Shown here piece after piece: positions 27,276 to 35,985 of a stretch of 64,000 nucleotides of DNA. Position 1 is the stretch's first letter, and each line of letters begins with the position of its first letter. Below the pieces are notes generated by a model. The model was not told the DNA's origin, did no database searches, and saw only the letters and a list, made by a program, of their open reading frames with translations. The stretch comes from Hyphomicrobiales bacterium (GTDB lineage Bacteria > Pseudomonadota > Alphaproteobacteria > Rhizobiales > Aestuariivirgaceae). Position numbers and translations under genes: made by a program. The DNA lies in NCBI GenBank assembly GCA_016185245.1, contig JACPNZ010000018.1, positions 124,001-188,000 of the forward strand. The letters are read 5' to 3'.

Positions 27276-27737
27276 ATGTTGGCGCGAAGGGTTTTAGAGA
27301 TAGCTGCAGCTGGGGCCCTGACTCTCGCTCTTGGCACATCGCTGGCTATTGCCAGTGCCGACGACGCAATTAGGGGCCGCCAAGGCTGCATGAAGGCCCA
27401 TGGCAAGACCGTCGGAGAACTGTTCTCGATGTTCAAGGGTGAAAAGGCCTACGACAACGCAGCCGTGCAGGCGACGCTGACCGAAATGGACGCCGCCTGC
27501 GCCGACTGGGACAAATGGTGGGGCTCCGATGCTCAGAAGGGCGAGACTCTCAAAACCTGGGCGAAGCCCGAGGTCTGGTCCGATCCGGACGGGTTCGCGG
27601 CCGCCGGCAAGGCTTTCTATGACAAGTACCTCGCTATCAAGGCAACCACCGACGAGGCTGGCTTCAAGGCGACGCTGCCTGAGTTTGCCAACACCTGCAA
27701 GGGGTGCCATGAAAGGTACCGGCGGCCCAAGGAGTAG
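27276..27737 (+). CDS. Cytochrome c' family protein
   Basis: A 153-residue secreted c-type cytochrome. The N-terminus is a signal peptide (RRVLEIAAAGALTLALGTSL, cleavage probably near ASA-DD). The mature part is a four-helix protein with the family's RQGCMKAHGK segment near the start (the methionine region) and a single heme site near the C-terminus, CKGCHERYR. Cytochromes c' (PF01322) are periplasmic, often bind NO or CO, and are rarely in the main respiratory chain. A good ribosome site (AGGAGG, about 27260-27265) precedes the ATG. A second cytochrome gene follows 29 bases on, so the two are probably co-transcribed. Confidence 0.88.
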   Translation: MLARRVLEIAAAGALTLALGTSLAIASADDAIRGRQGCMKAHGKTVGELFSMFKGEKAYDNAAVQATLTEMDAACADWDKWWGSDAQKGETLKTWAKPEVWSDPDGFAAAGKAFYDKYLAIKATTDEAGFKATLPEFANTCKGCHERYRRPKE

Positions 27738-27766
27738 CTAGCCTGACGGCCCGATACTCGCGTCTG

Positions 27767-28654
27767 TTGAAGGTCCTGGCACCGCTCACGGTGCTGGGAC
27801 TTTTAGCATTCTGGGTGTTTAGCCAACCGCGGCCGCTCACGGCGGCTGACCTGCCGAAGCACAAGGGTGATGCCGGCAATGGTGAGCTCATGTTCAATGC
27901 CGGGGGCTGCCGGTCTTGCCACAAGCCAGGACCCGACTTGGCGGTTGCCTATGCATCGCTTCCAGCTGGTGGCGCCCCGCTCAAGACGCCAATCGGCATT
28001 CTCTATCCGCCTAACCTCACTCCCGACCCCGATACAGGTATTGGTAGATGGAGCGATCTTGACTTCGTCAATGCGTTGCAGCGGGGGCTTGCTCCCGATG
28101 GCACTCACCTCATTCCGGCATTCCCCTACACATCCTACGCGGCCATGCGTACCAAGGACATTCTTGACATCAAAGCCTACCTCGACACGCTCAAGCCCGT
28201 CTCCGCGCCTCCACGTGACCCAGGTCTGCCGCTCGCCCCACTTCTGCGCCGCGGTGTTGGTCTGTGGAAATGGCTGGGGCTCGATACGGCGCCGTGGCAG
28301 CCGGACCCATCGCGGTCGGGCCCATGGAATCGCGGATCATATCTGGTCAATGGGCCGGGTCATTGCGCCGAATGCCACACACCGCGCAACATCTTCATGG
28401 TTCGCGACGACGGCAAGGCCCTTGCCGGAGGCCTCCATCCGGGCGGCGAGGGCAAGGTTCCCTCCTTGCGCAATATGATCGGCCGTGGCCGCTACAAGGA
28501 TGCAGCCGACATCGCCTCGGCGCTGCGATACGGCGAGTTGGCGGGATATGACAAGATAACATCTGCCGGCATGGGTGAGGTACAGACCAATCTATCGAAA
28601 TTGCCGGCCTCAGACATCGCTGCAATCGCCGAGTATCTCGCCAGCCTCAAGTGA
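27767..28654 (+). CDS. Secreted or membrane-anchored diheme cytochrome c
   Basis: A 295-residue cytochrome with an N-terminal hydrophobic segment (VLAPLTVLGLLAFWVFSQ) that is a signal peptide or anchor. It has two class I heme domains, with CRSCH near residue 48 and CAECH near residue 204. The design resembles the cytochrome subunits of membrane alcohol, aldehyde and gluconate dehydrogenases, which normally have three hemes, so this is a two-heme relative; no dehydrogenase gene is nearby. The start is uncertain: TTG at 27767 is used, and a CTG at 27743 would add eight residues. Its end overlaps the hydrolase on the other strand by eight bases. Confidence 0.85.
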   Translation: MKVLAPLTVLGLLAFWVFSQPRPLTAADLPKHKGDAGNGELMFNAGGCRSCHKPGPDLAVAYASLPAGGAPLKTPIGILYPPNLTPDPDTGIGRWSDLDFVNALQRGLAPDGTHLIPAFPYTSYAAMRTKDILDIKAYLDTLKPVSAPPRDPGLPLAPLLRRGVGLWKWLGLDTAPWQPDPSRSGPWNRGSYLVNGPGHCAECHTPRNIFMVRDDGKALAGGLHPGGEGKVPSLRNMIGRGRYKDAADIASALRYGELAGYDKITSAGMGEVQTNLSKLPASDIAAIAEYLASLK

Positions 28655-29351
28655 GGTAATTGTCGGCAAGCCAGTGACGGAGCGCGTCGACCGTCTCCTC
28701 CGGTGTTTCCAGCGACGGGAAGTGACCACAGTCGGCAATTTCGACAAAACGGGCGCCGGATATGGCCGTAGCGAGCGTCAGCCCCTCCCGCGCCGGGACA
28801 AACCTGTCTCGCGAACCCCACAACATCAATGAAGGACAAGTAATCTCCGCTAGTCGTGGTGTTAGATCGCTTCGGTGAGCAAGCGCGTCGGACTGCCTAG
28901 CCATCCGGTCAGCCCCCATAGCGCGTCCCATCGCAATGAAGGCGTCGCGCGCAGCGGGACCATTGGGCCCCGGAAGGTGGGAGATCATGGCGCCCATATC
29001 CGATAAGACGCCTTCTATGTCGCCGCCGCGAAGGCGTGACGATCGCCGAAGCCCGGCGCCGACATCGGGTGGGGGGCCGGGGCTTGCTCCTATGACGACG
29101 AGCCCTTCCATCTGCTGTGGTGCAGCGAGGGCAACCTCGAGAGCGCAACGCCCGCCAAAGGAAGTGCCGAGAATGACCAGGCGCTTCGGAGCTTGCGCAA
29201 GGATCTGAGCAACACACTCTTCGAACCTGCTGCCGTCTGCGACGACCGTCCGCATGCCAATCAGGCCATCGAGCCCGGATATCAGTTGAGAGTAGAGCCC
29301 CTCGTCGCAACCGAACGCCGGGATCATGACGAGTTCGCGCAATACTGTCAT
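28647..29351 (-). CDS. Alpha/beta-fold hydrolase
   Basis: A 234-residue cytoplasmic alpha/beta hydrolase. The nucleophile elbow is GTSFGG in LVILGTSFGGRCALEVAL (serine), the acid lies in LMLWGSRDRFVP and the histidine in IADCGHFPSLETPE, so the triad looks complete. The substrate is unknown. I chose the ATG at 29351 (MTVLRELVMIPAFGCD), seven bases after the stop of the MBL-fold gene, which fits an operon with the two genes upstream; a longer reading from 29441 lies inside that gene. Confidence 0.85.
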   Translation of the reverse strand: MTVLRELVMIPAFGCDEGLYSQLISGLDGLIGMRTVVADGSRFEECVAQILAQAPKRLVILGTSFGGRCALEVALAAPQQMEGLVVIGASPGPPPDVGAGLRRSSRLRGGDIEGVLSDMGAMISHLPGPNGPAARDAFIAMGRAMGADRMARQSDALAHRSDLTPRLAEITCPSLMLWGSRDRFVPAREGLTLATAISGARFVEIADCGHFPSLETPEETVDALRHWLADNYLT

Positions 29352-29358
29352 TGCCCGC

Positions 29359-31023
29359 CTAATTCTCGTCGAGACCGCGATTGCGGCGCGACGGCCCCGA
29401 CACTGGCGATCGGCGGCGGCTGGGTTCACCGCCATGATCACCGGACAAAGCGCGTTTCAGGCGGCGGATGATGACGGCGCGGGATTTCTCGTCAGCCACC
29501 TTGCCGAGCTCGCTGTGAATATCGAGCAGCAGGCTCTGTAAGTCGTTATGAGTATCGCGTGTCGCCACGGCAGCAGGGTCGATACGAGGCCTGGTCTCCG
29601 CGGCGAGATAGGCACATGCCTCGCCCGAGAGATCGTAGACATCGTCGAGGCGTGGCCGGATGATGCAGCCGCTAGGAACGCCGACACCCTTCAGATCGTT
29701 CTCTAGGGCGATTTGGCCTTCCTCTTCGCCGTGGGTGAGGAAGATGGTACGCGACACCGGCAAGCGGTTCTTCACCCAGGCGACAAGCTCCGGCCCGTCG
29801 GCATGACCCGAGTAGTCTTCGATCCTTCGAATTGTCGCCTTCACATTGATCTGCTCGCCCATGATGGTGACCATTTTGGCACCGTTTTGTAGAATGCGCC
29901 CGAGCGATCCCTCGGCCTGAAATCCCGCGAGCAGAACCGTCGTACTCGCCTGCCAGAGGTGGTTCCTGAGGTGATAACGAATTCGGCCCGCATCGCACAT
30001 GCCGCTCGCCGCGACGATGATGTGAAAGCCGTTAAACCGCGCCAATGCCTTGCTATCCTCCACGCTCTCGGTTGCCTTCACCAGATCGGAACGGAAGGCG
30101 CGAACAAGGTCGTCGCCATGCTCCAGAAGTTTGGAGTGCCGCGCGAAGATATCGGTCGCCTTGCTGGCGAGGGGCGAATCGATGAATGTCTGAGTTTTCG
30201 GAACTTTGCCCTGTTCCATCAACAGCACAAGGTCGGTGATGATCTCCTGGGTGCGTTCGACGGCAAATGAGGGTATAAGAAGCGCGCCCTTGCGTTCTGC
30301 GGCGGCCTTGACTTCAGCGGCGAGAATATCCCGGCGCCCCTCCTCCGAGCGCTCGAACCGGTCACGGCCGCCATAAGTCGATTCGCACATGACAATGTCA
30401 AAGTTGCCTGGCGCCTCCGGGGCGGGCTCAAGCATCTTGTTGGCCGGACCAATATCGCCGGAAAACAGAATTCGCAGAGAGGAACCACCTCCCCGGTCTA
30501 TCTCTACCTCGATGGAGGCCGAGCCGAGCAGGTGGCCGGCATTCCACCAGCGCGCCCTGATGCCGTCGGCGGGCTCCACCCAGGCGTCGTAGGGCACGGC
30601 GGAAAAGTGCGAAAGGCAATCGGCCGCGTCCTGCGACGTATAGATCGGCTCGACTTCGGCCAGGCCGCGCCTGCGATTGCGCGCATTGAGAAATCTTACT
30701 TCCGACTCCTGGATGAAGCCGGAGTCGGGAAGCATAACGCTGCACAAGTCGATGGTTGGTGCCGTACAGTGGATTTTGCCCGCGAATCCACTTTTTACTA
30801 ATTTCGGGATCAGCCCGGTGTGGTCGATATGGGCATGGGTCAGAAGCATCGCAGTGAGACTGCGAGGGTTGAAGGGAAAGTCCCGGTAGTTTAGCTCCCG
30901 CTCGGTCTTGGAACCCTGAAACATGCCGCAGTCGACAAGCACCCGGGCCCGTTCTGTTTCGATCAAATAGCAGGAGCCGGTGACAGTGCAGGCGGCACCA
31001 TGGAACTTCAGATAGATGTTCAT
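29359..31023 (-). CDS. MBL-fold / beta-CASP RNA-processing exonuclease-like protein
   Basis: A 554-residue metallo-beta-lactamase of the CPSF-73-like (YSH1) group. It opens with MNIYLKFHGAACTVTGSCYL, has the zinc motif HAHIDHTG (two-metal site), a beta-CASP insertion with GDIGPANKMLEPAPE and the family motif CESTYGGRDRFERSE, the RMMBL segment (IRRIEDYSGHADGPELVAWV) and a histidine in LTHGEEEGQ. Such proteins cut or trim RNA. The last 70 residues are basic and low-complexity (SRRRSPVSGPSRRNRG), perhaps an RNA-contacting tail. It is the middle gene of a three-gene group with the LOG-family gene and the hydrolase (gaps of four and seven bases). Confidence 0.88.
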   Translation of the reverse strand: MNIYLKFHGAACTVTGSCYLIETERARVLVDCGMFQGSKTERELNYRDFPFNPRSLTAMLLTHAHIDHTGLIPKLVKSGFAGKIHCTAPTIDLCSVMLPDSGFIQESEVRFLNARNRRRGLAEVEPIYTSQDAADCLSHFSAVPYDAWVEPADGIRARWWNAGHLLGSASIEVEIDRGGGSSLRILFSGDIGPANKMLEPAPEAPGNFDIVMCESTYGGRDRFERSEEGRRDILAAEVKAAAERKGALLIPSFAVERTQEIITDLVLLMEQGKVPKTQTFIDSPLASKATDIFARHSKLLEHGDDLVRAFRSDLVKATESVEDSKALARFNGFHIIVAASGMCDAGRIRYHLRNHLWQASTTVLLAGFQAEGSLGRILQNGAKMVTIMGEQINVKATIRRIEDYSGHADGPELVAWVKNRLPVSRTIFLTHGEEEGQIALENDLKGVGVPSGCIIRPRLDDVYDLSGEACAYLAAETRPRIDPAAVATRDTHNDLQSLLLDIHSELGKVADEKSRAVIIRRLKRALSGDHGGEPSRRRSPVSGPSRRNRGLDEN

Positions 31024-31027
31024 GCCA

Positions 31028-31777
31028 TCACTCCGACGGAATTTTCAGGCCACGCATTAGCAGCTCGTTCCAGGCTCCGCGCGGAGTATCGGCAAAACCG
31101 AAGAGATTCAGATCGGCGGAGTTGATCATGCCCGTAGTGACAAGATGCTGGAAATTGACAGCGGACTTCCAAAACTTCGAATCATAAAGCACTACCGGCA
31201 ATTGGTCGTCCATCTTGCCGGTTTGGCGAAGTGTCAGAATCTCGAAGAGTTCGTCCATCGTGCCAAAGCCGCCTGGAAAAACAACCAAGGCCGAAGCGCG
31301 CATGGCAAAATGCATCTTCCGCATCGCAAAATAATGAAAGCGGAAGGTCAAGTCCGGGGTCGAAAAGCCGTTCGGCTCCTGCTCCATGGGAAGCGTGATG
31401 TTGAAGCCGATCGAGGGTGCTTCTGCATCGTGGGCTCCCCGGTTGGCAGCTTCCATCACGCCCGGGCCGCCACCGGTGGCAATGACATTGTGCCTGGGCA
31501 GCGCATGATCAAGTTTGGCGCCCCCCTCCTCCGAGCAGACACGGGCGAATTCGCGTGCCGCCTCATACCAGCCGAAAGGACTGCCCTCGCGTATCCGCGC
31601 CGAACCGAAGACAACGACGGTGGAAGCCACTCCCCAGGCTCTCAGATATTGCTCGGCCTTCTGATACTCAAGTTGAAATCGCAGCCCGCGGGTGGTGTCG
31701 CCAAGGAGGAAATCCTGATCGAGGGCCGGCAAGCGAAAGGCGGCAGAGGCCATCTGCGGCTTATTCGAGTTGATCAC
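31028..31777 (-). CDS. LOG family (TIGR00730) nucleotide 5'-monophosphate phosphoribohydrolase
   Basis: A 249-residue Rossmann-fold protein of the 'lysine decarboxylase-like' LOG family, whose members release bases from nucleoside monophosphates (the plant LOG enzymes activate cytokinins). The motifs are VVVFGSARIREGSPF, GGGPGVMEAANRGAHDAEAP and the catalytic PGGFGTMDELFEILT. The ATG at 31777 heads a leftward operon with the MBL-fold protein and a hydrolase. The family also includes enzymes of purine salvage, so no special cytokinin role need be assumed. Confidence 0.88.
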   Translation of the reverse strand: MINSNKPQMASAAFRLPALDQDFLLGDTTRGLRFQLEYQKAEQYLRAWGVASTVVVFGSARIREGSPFGWYEAAREFARVCSEEGGAKLDHALPRHNVIATGGGPGVMEAANRGAHDAEAPSIGFNITLPMEQEPNGFSTPDLTFRFHYFAMRKMHFAMRASALVVFPGGFGTMDELFEILTLRQTGKMDDQLPVVLYDSKFWKSAVNFQHLVTTGMINSADLNLFGFADTPRGAWNELLMRGLKIPSE

Positions 31778-31885
31778 GGTCGCGATTGTCCTTAAGAATC
31801 AGCACGGTTTTGGGGATAGGCCGTTGGTCACTTGCAATCAAGGGGGGCTTGAGCCACCCTTTAATCGAGGAATGGGAGTTGGTGC

Positions 31886-32425
31886 ATGGCAAGTGCGACT
31901 GCGTCGTTCGGCGCTCGGTTCATGGCCGAGCCCGGCAAAAAATTCACTCTGGAGAAACACGATCCGCGCGACGATTCGGCCTTTGAGAGCAAGGACAAGG
32001 CCATGGCTGGTACGGCGGATGCTGCCGCCGCCATTGATGCCTTGCAGGACCGGCTGTTTGCCGAGGGCAGTCGGTCGCTTCTTGTGGTGCTGCAGGGCAT
32101 CGACTGTGCCGGAAAGGACGGGACGATTCGCGCCGTGTTTAACAGCTGCGGACCGATCGGCGTTGCCGTGACCCCGTTCAAGGCGCCTAGTGTCGAGGAA
32201 CTCTCCCATGATTATCTCTGGCGGGTTCACAAGGCCTGCCCACCGCGCGGCATCATCGGCATCTTCAACCGCTCACATTATGAGGATGTGCTGATTGTGA
32301 AGGTCAGGAAGTATGCCAGCGCCGAGACTATCGAGCGCCGCTATGACGAGATAAACCGTTTCGAGAAGCATCTGGTCGACAGTGGTACGCGAATTCTCAA
32401 GTTGGTGCCGTCGCGAAGTTGGTAG
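31886..32425 (+). pseudogene. Truncated polyphosphate kinase 2 (ppk2)
   Basis: The first 173 or so codons of a PPK2-family kinase, which uses polyphosphate to phosphorylate nucleotides. It keeps the start (AEPGKKFTLEKHDP), the P-loop GIDCAGKDGTIRAVFN, FNRSHYEDVLIVKV and FEKHLVDSGTRILKL. At about 32404 the family sequence ends and unrelated bases close the frame at 32425 (VPSRSW). A full PPK2 is about 260-300 residues, so the C-terminal third, including the lid helices, is missing. The lost part does not reappear on the far side of the IS debris, so it was deleted and not merely split. The start has GGGAG eight bases upstream. Confidence 0.85.
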
Positions 32426-32502
32426 GAATTGAGGTTGGCGTAGTCTCCGAGTTGTCCAACTCGAATCATCTGGCGCTGAAAGGCCGGAAGGGAGACCACG
32501 CC

Positions 32503-33042
32503 ATGACGAATGTTACCATGAAGGCACAAGCTGTGCAGCATGACGGTGAAGCCGCCGTTGATCTTTTCGACGACTGGTTTGATCCGATCGAGGCTAGCCT
32601 GCGCGAACGGGTTCGCGGCTTTATCGAGCAAGTCATTGAAACAGAACTGGATGGCGCCCTTTGCCGCCCACGCTATGGCCGACCTGCAGGCGGCGAGCCT
32701 GGCAGCATCGGCCATCGCCACGGTCACCGCCGCCGCCAGCTGACCGGGACCTTTGGATCGACCGCAATCGCCGTGCCCCGGGCTCGCCTCAATGCCGGTG
32801 ACGGCCGGACCACCGAATGGGCGAGCCAGTCCTTGCGGGCCTATCAGCGCCGCGACCTTGGCTGCCGACGCCCTCATTGCCTCGACCTACCTGGCGGGAA
32901 CCAACACCCGCCGCGTCCGTCGTGCGCTTGCTGCTGTCTTTGGTGGCACGGTCGGCAAGGATACCGTCAGCCGGGTCTGGCGAAAGGTGAAGACCGATTG
33001 GGAAGCCTGGAACAAGCGGCCCCTGGGTAGCGAACCATACGA
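32503..33042 (+). pseudogene. IS256-family transposase, N-terminal half, frameshifted
   Basis: The ATG at 32503 opens an IS256-type transposase (DWFDPIEASLRERVRGFIEQ, then HRHGHRRRQLTGTFGS and VPRARLNAGDGRTTEWASQS). The frame breaks at about 32856; the next frame continues with TLAADALIASTYLAGTNTRR and VGKDTVSRVWRKVKTDWEAW. It stops at about residue 185 of the family, just before the catalytic DDE core, where the sequence changes to another element. The element's left end is probably within 32405-32460. No functional product can be made. Confidence 0.85.
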
Positions 33043-33520
33043 CAGCACCCTCGCTGGAGAGTGGACGCGGGACCTCCTGATCCGCCGCAACATTGCCGAT
33101 AGCGATCTCGCCTTCTTCGCCATCTGGTGCCCCAAGCGCACGCCAATTCAAAAGTTGGTGCTGGTCGAAGGCCATCGCTGGGCCATCGCGGACAGCTTCG
33201 AGGCCGCCAAGAACGAACTCGGCCTCGATCACAACGAAAGCCGGTCCTGGCATGGCTGGCACCGTCATGTCTCGCTGGTCATGCTGGCCTTCGCCATGAT
33301 GGTCGTCATCCGTCATCGGGCCAATGCCGCGCCGCCGCTCAAAAAAACAATGCGTCGTCTTCGGACAAAACGCCGTTCCTGATCCGCTGGTAGATTCAGG
33401 AAATCCGGCGCATCGCCATCAAGCTCGCACAACGACGCATCCAACCCGCCTACATCATCGCATGGTCAGTCTGGCGAAGAGCTCACCAAGCATCCGCGCG
33501 GCAGGCTCGTATACGGCGAA
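33043..33520 (+). pseudogene. IS701-family transposase, C-terminal part
   Basis: Joined in frame to the IS256 piece, the sequence turns into the C-terminal third of an IS701-type transposase: LAGEWTRDLLIRRNIADSDL, VEGHRWAIADSFEAAKNELG, DHNESRSWHGWHRHVSLVML. After a frameshift near 33350 it continues with the IS701 tail pattern (IQEIRRIAIKLAQRRIQPAY, SVWRRAHQ) to about 33500. The N-terminal domain is missing. The right end abuts the upp gene, so a second insertion or deletion fused two unrelated elements. Confidence 0.82.
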
Positions 33521-33562
33521 AAACGCAACGGTAATGCTAAGCACGAACTACCGATTTGCAGT

Positions 33563-34210
33563 TCACTTCGTGCCGAACATGCGGTCGCCGGCATCGCCAA
33601 GACCCGGCACTATATAGCCGTGATCGTTCAGATGGCTGTCGATGGCTGCCGTATAAATGGGAACATCCGGATGTTCTTCAGTCACATGGCGTATGCCCTC
33701 GGGAGCGGAAAGCAGGCACACCAGCCGCAAGTCCTTTGCCCCCTTTTCCTTGAGGCGGCGGATCGCAGCGCAAACCGAATTGCCAGTTGCCAGCATGGGA
33801 TCGACGACAATTACCCGGCGCTCGCCGATATCCTCGGGAACCTTCATGTAGTACTCGACCGGCTGTAAAGTCTTGGGATCGCGATAGAGCCCGATGTGGC
33901 CGACCCGGGCCGATGGCATCAGGTCGAGCATGCCCTCAAGCAGGCCGTTGCCGGCCCTGAGGATCGAAACGATTACCAGCTTCTTTCCCTTCAGGATCGG
34001 CGCCTCCATCTCGGCCAGCGGCGTCTCGATGGTCTGGGTCGTCATAGGCAGGTCGCGCGCTACCTCATAGGCGAGAAGCAGACTGATTTCGCGAAGCAGC
34101 TGCCGGAAAACCGCGGAAGGGGTTTTTTTGTCGCGCATCAATGACAGCTTATGCAGCACCAGCGGATGTGCGACGACGGTCACGGTCTTCGGCAGGTCGG
34201 TGGTCTTCAT
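33563..34210 (-). CDS. upp: Uracil phosphoribosyltransferase
   Basis: A 215-residue enzyme that makes UMP from uracil and PRPP in pyrimidine salvage. Family motifs are [20 protein letters not shown] at the start, [20 protein letters not shown], the PRPP loop [12 protein letters not shown] and the C-terminal [11 protein letters not shown]. It is intact despite lying between two decayed loci. IS701 debris ends about 45-60 bases from its stop, and a broken aminotransferase gene begins upstream. Confidence 0.95.
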   Translation of the reverse strand: MKTTDLPKTVTVVAHPLVLHKLSLMRDKKTPSAVFRQLLREISLLLAYEVARDLPMTTQTIETPLAEMEAPILKGKKLVIVSILRAGNGLLEGMLDLMPSARVGHIGLYRDPKTLQPVEYYMKVPEDIGERRVIVVDPMLATGNSVCAAIRRLKEKGAKDLRLVCLLSAPEGIRHVTEEHPDVPIYTAAIDSHLNDHGYIVPGLGDAGDRMFGTK

Positions 34211-34277
34211 GGCGCAGTCTCCTGGGGCGATTGCTCCAAGTTTTCCGCGATCCGGCCGGCAAACTCAAGGGCGGGCG

Positions 34278-34766
34278 TCATCCTTCCACTGCTTTGAGTA
34301 CCTGTGGTTCCCCGGCTAGCAAGGCCAGATCGACATTGGTCCCGGCGGTAATGCGAATAGCTCGATCGAGAGGAGCAACCCCGGGCATTCGCGCGAATAT
34401 CCCCCGGGAGAGCAGCCCGTCAAGGACGCGCCCCGCATGGGATCCGTCTCGTCCGCAATCGATCGACACGAAATTCGTGGCGGTGGGGATGGGTTGTAGC
34501 CCGTTTCTTCGGGCGATCTCGGAAATCGTCCGCCGGGCGGCACCAATCTGTGCAACAACTTGGTGGAGATGGTGCCGATCCGCCAATGCCGCGCGAACCC
34601 CCTGCTGTTTCATCCGCGTGACGCCAAGACGATTGTGAATCTTGTCGAAAGCTCGGATCAATTCGGCATGGCAATTGGCATAGGGTTGACGGCAGAAATA
34701 GCGCAAGGGGGAGTTAAGGAAAGCGATATGGAGCGTGGCTCCGGAAACATTGCCTTTCATTGCCAA
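34278..34766 (-). pseudogene. C-terminal fragment of a HisC-like PLP aminotransferase
   Basis: An open frame of 162 codons whose later part matches the C-terminal half of histidinol-phosphate-type aminotransferases: AELIRAFDKIHNRLGV, ISEIARRNGLQPIPTATNFV, DGLLSRGIFARMPGVAPLDR and IRITAGTNVDLALLAGEPQV. The whole N-terminal domain and the PLP lysine are missing, and the first 30 residues do not match. The 150 bases upstream (34767-34919) hold nothing I recognise. It cannot be active. Confidence 0.75.
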
Positions 34767-34919
34767 TGTTGTCTTGCCCTTGTAATCTGGATTGGCCCAC
34801 CCGATACAGTTTTCCGTTCACCGAGACTGCACCGCCATGAATTTCATCGGCCAGATGTTTTACGACGTAGCAGCCAGACGATACATTCCCGTAAGCCTGA
34901 CGTGTGAAGGTTGTAGCAC

Positions 34920-35927
34920 ATGATCCGGCGCGGCATCGTCCTTGCCGGCACGGCTATTCTTGATATCGTCAACATTGTCGACCATTGGCCGGCGGAAGAG
35001 ACGGTCTCGCTCATTCAACATACGGAACATGCCCCCGGGGGGCCGCCATACAATGCCGCGGCGGGGCTGATGAAGCTTGGGGCGACCTTCCCCGTCTCCC
35101 TGATTGGCGTAGTGGGAGACGATGCGCATGGCGTTATCTTTCTCGACAAAGCCAGTGCAACCGGTCTCGACGTCGCGGGCCTCAAGATGCTGCCAGGAGC
35201 CGTCACCAGTTACACCCACGTGATGACGACAGCAGCCAGCGGACGACGGACATTCTTTCACCAGGTGGGTGTGAGCGAGAGGCTGGAAGTCCAGGATCTT
35301 ATGCCCAACACCTCGAGCGCCCGCCTATTCTATGTTGGAAGCCCGGGCATCGCCAGGAAGCTAGACGAAGGAGACGGTTGGCGGCAACTACTGGCTAGCG
35401 CCCGCAAGCAGGGCATGAAGACATGCCTCGAACTTGTGCCCATTGGATCGGATGTCATCCACCGCTATGTGCCGTCCATCCTGGCGCTTTGCGACTATGT
35501 GGTGGTGAACGATTTTGAAGCTCGATCCATCACACAGTTACCCACGGTAAATGGCGAGCGCCTGGATTTCGCAGCAGCTAGGTCTGCCTGCCAAAGGATG
35601 CGGGCGATGGGAGTGGGAGAAGTTGCGGCCATTCATCATCCCGATGGCGCGGTTGCCGCAAGCAGAACAGGCGAGGTTGTCATGGCGGGTTCCGTGAAGG
35701 TTCCGGCGGGAGAGATTGCCGGGACGGTGGGAGCAGGGGACGCCTTCTATTCGGGGATGCTTTTCGGCTTTCACGAAGGGTGGTCATTGCGGGAATGCAT
35801 CAGACTCGGAAATGCGGCGGCGGCAACTTCGCTTCATGCACCCACTACCTGTGCGTCGATCCGGCCATGGCAGGACTGCTTGTCCTACGCGGAGGAAATG
35901 GGTGTCCGTGCCATAAATACCGGTTGA
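34920..35927 (+). CDS. PfkB-family carbohydrate or nucleoside kinase
   Basis: A 335-residue ribokinase-fold enzyme. The N-terminal motif is APGGPPYNAAAGLMKLGATF with the Gly-Gly pair, the ATP-site motif is VVNDFEARS, and the catalytic DTxGAGD region reads GTVGAGDAFYSGMLFGF (the aspartate of GAGD is the base; the usual DT is GT). The substrate is not clear; a sugar or nucleoside kinase is equally likely. It has no close relatives in the neighbourhood that would tell; the secreted propeller-like gene follows 58 bases on in the same direction and may share its transcript. Confidence 0.85.
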   Translation: MIRRGIVLAGTAILDIVNIVDHWPAEETVSLIQHTEHAPGGPPYNAAAGLMKLGATFPVSLIGVVGDDAHGVIFLDKASATGLDVAGLKMLPGAVTSYTHVMTTAASGRRTFFHQVGVSERLEVQDLMPNTSSARLFYVGSPGIARKLDEGDGWRQLLASARKQGMKTCLELVPIGSDVIHRYVPSILALCDYVVVNDFEARSITQLPTVNGERLDFAAARSACQRMRAMGVGEVAAIHHPDGAVAASRTGEVVMAGSVKVPAGEIAGTVGAGDAFYSGMLFGFHEGWSLRECIRLGNAAAATSLHAPTTCASIRPWQDCLSYAEEMGVRAINTG

Positions 35928-35985
35928 CTTGAATCCACGACAGTCTTCGCAAGTCGTTGTTGTTCGACAGATGGGAGTTCAATTG

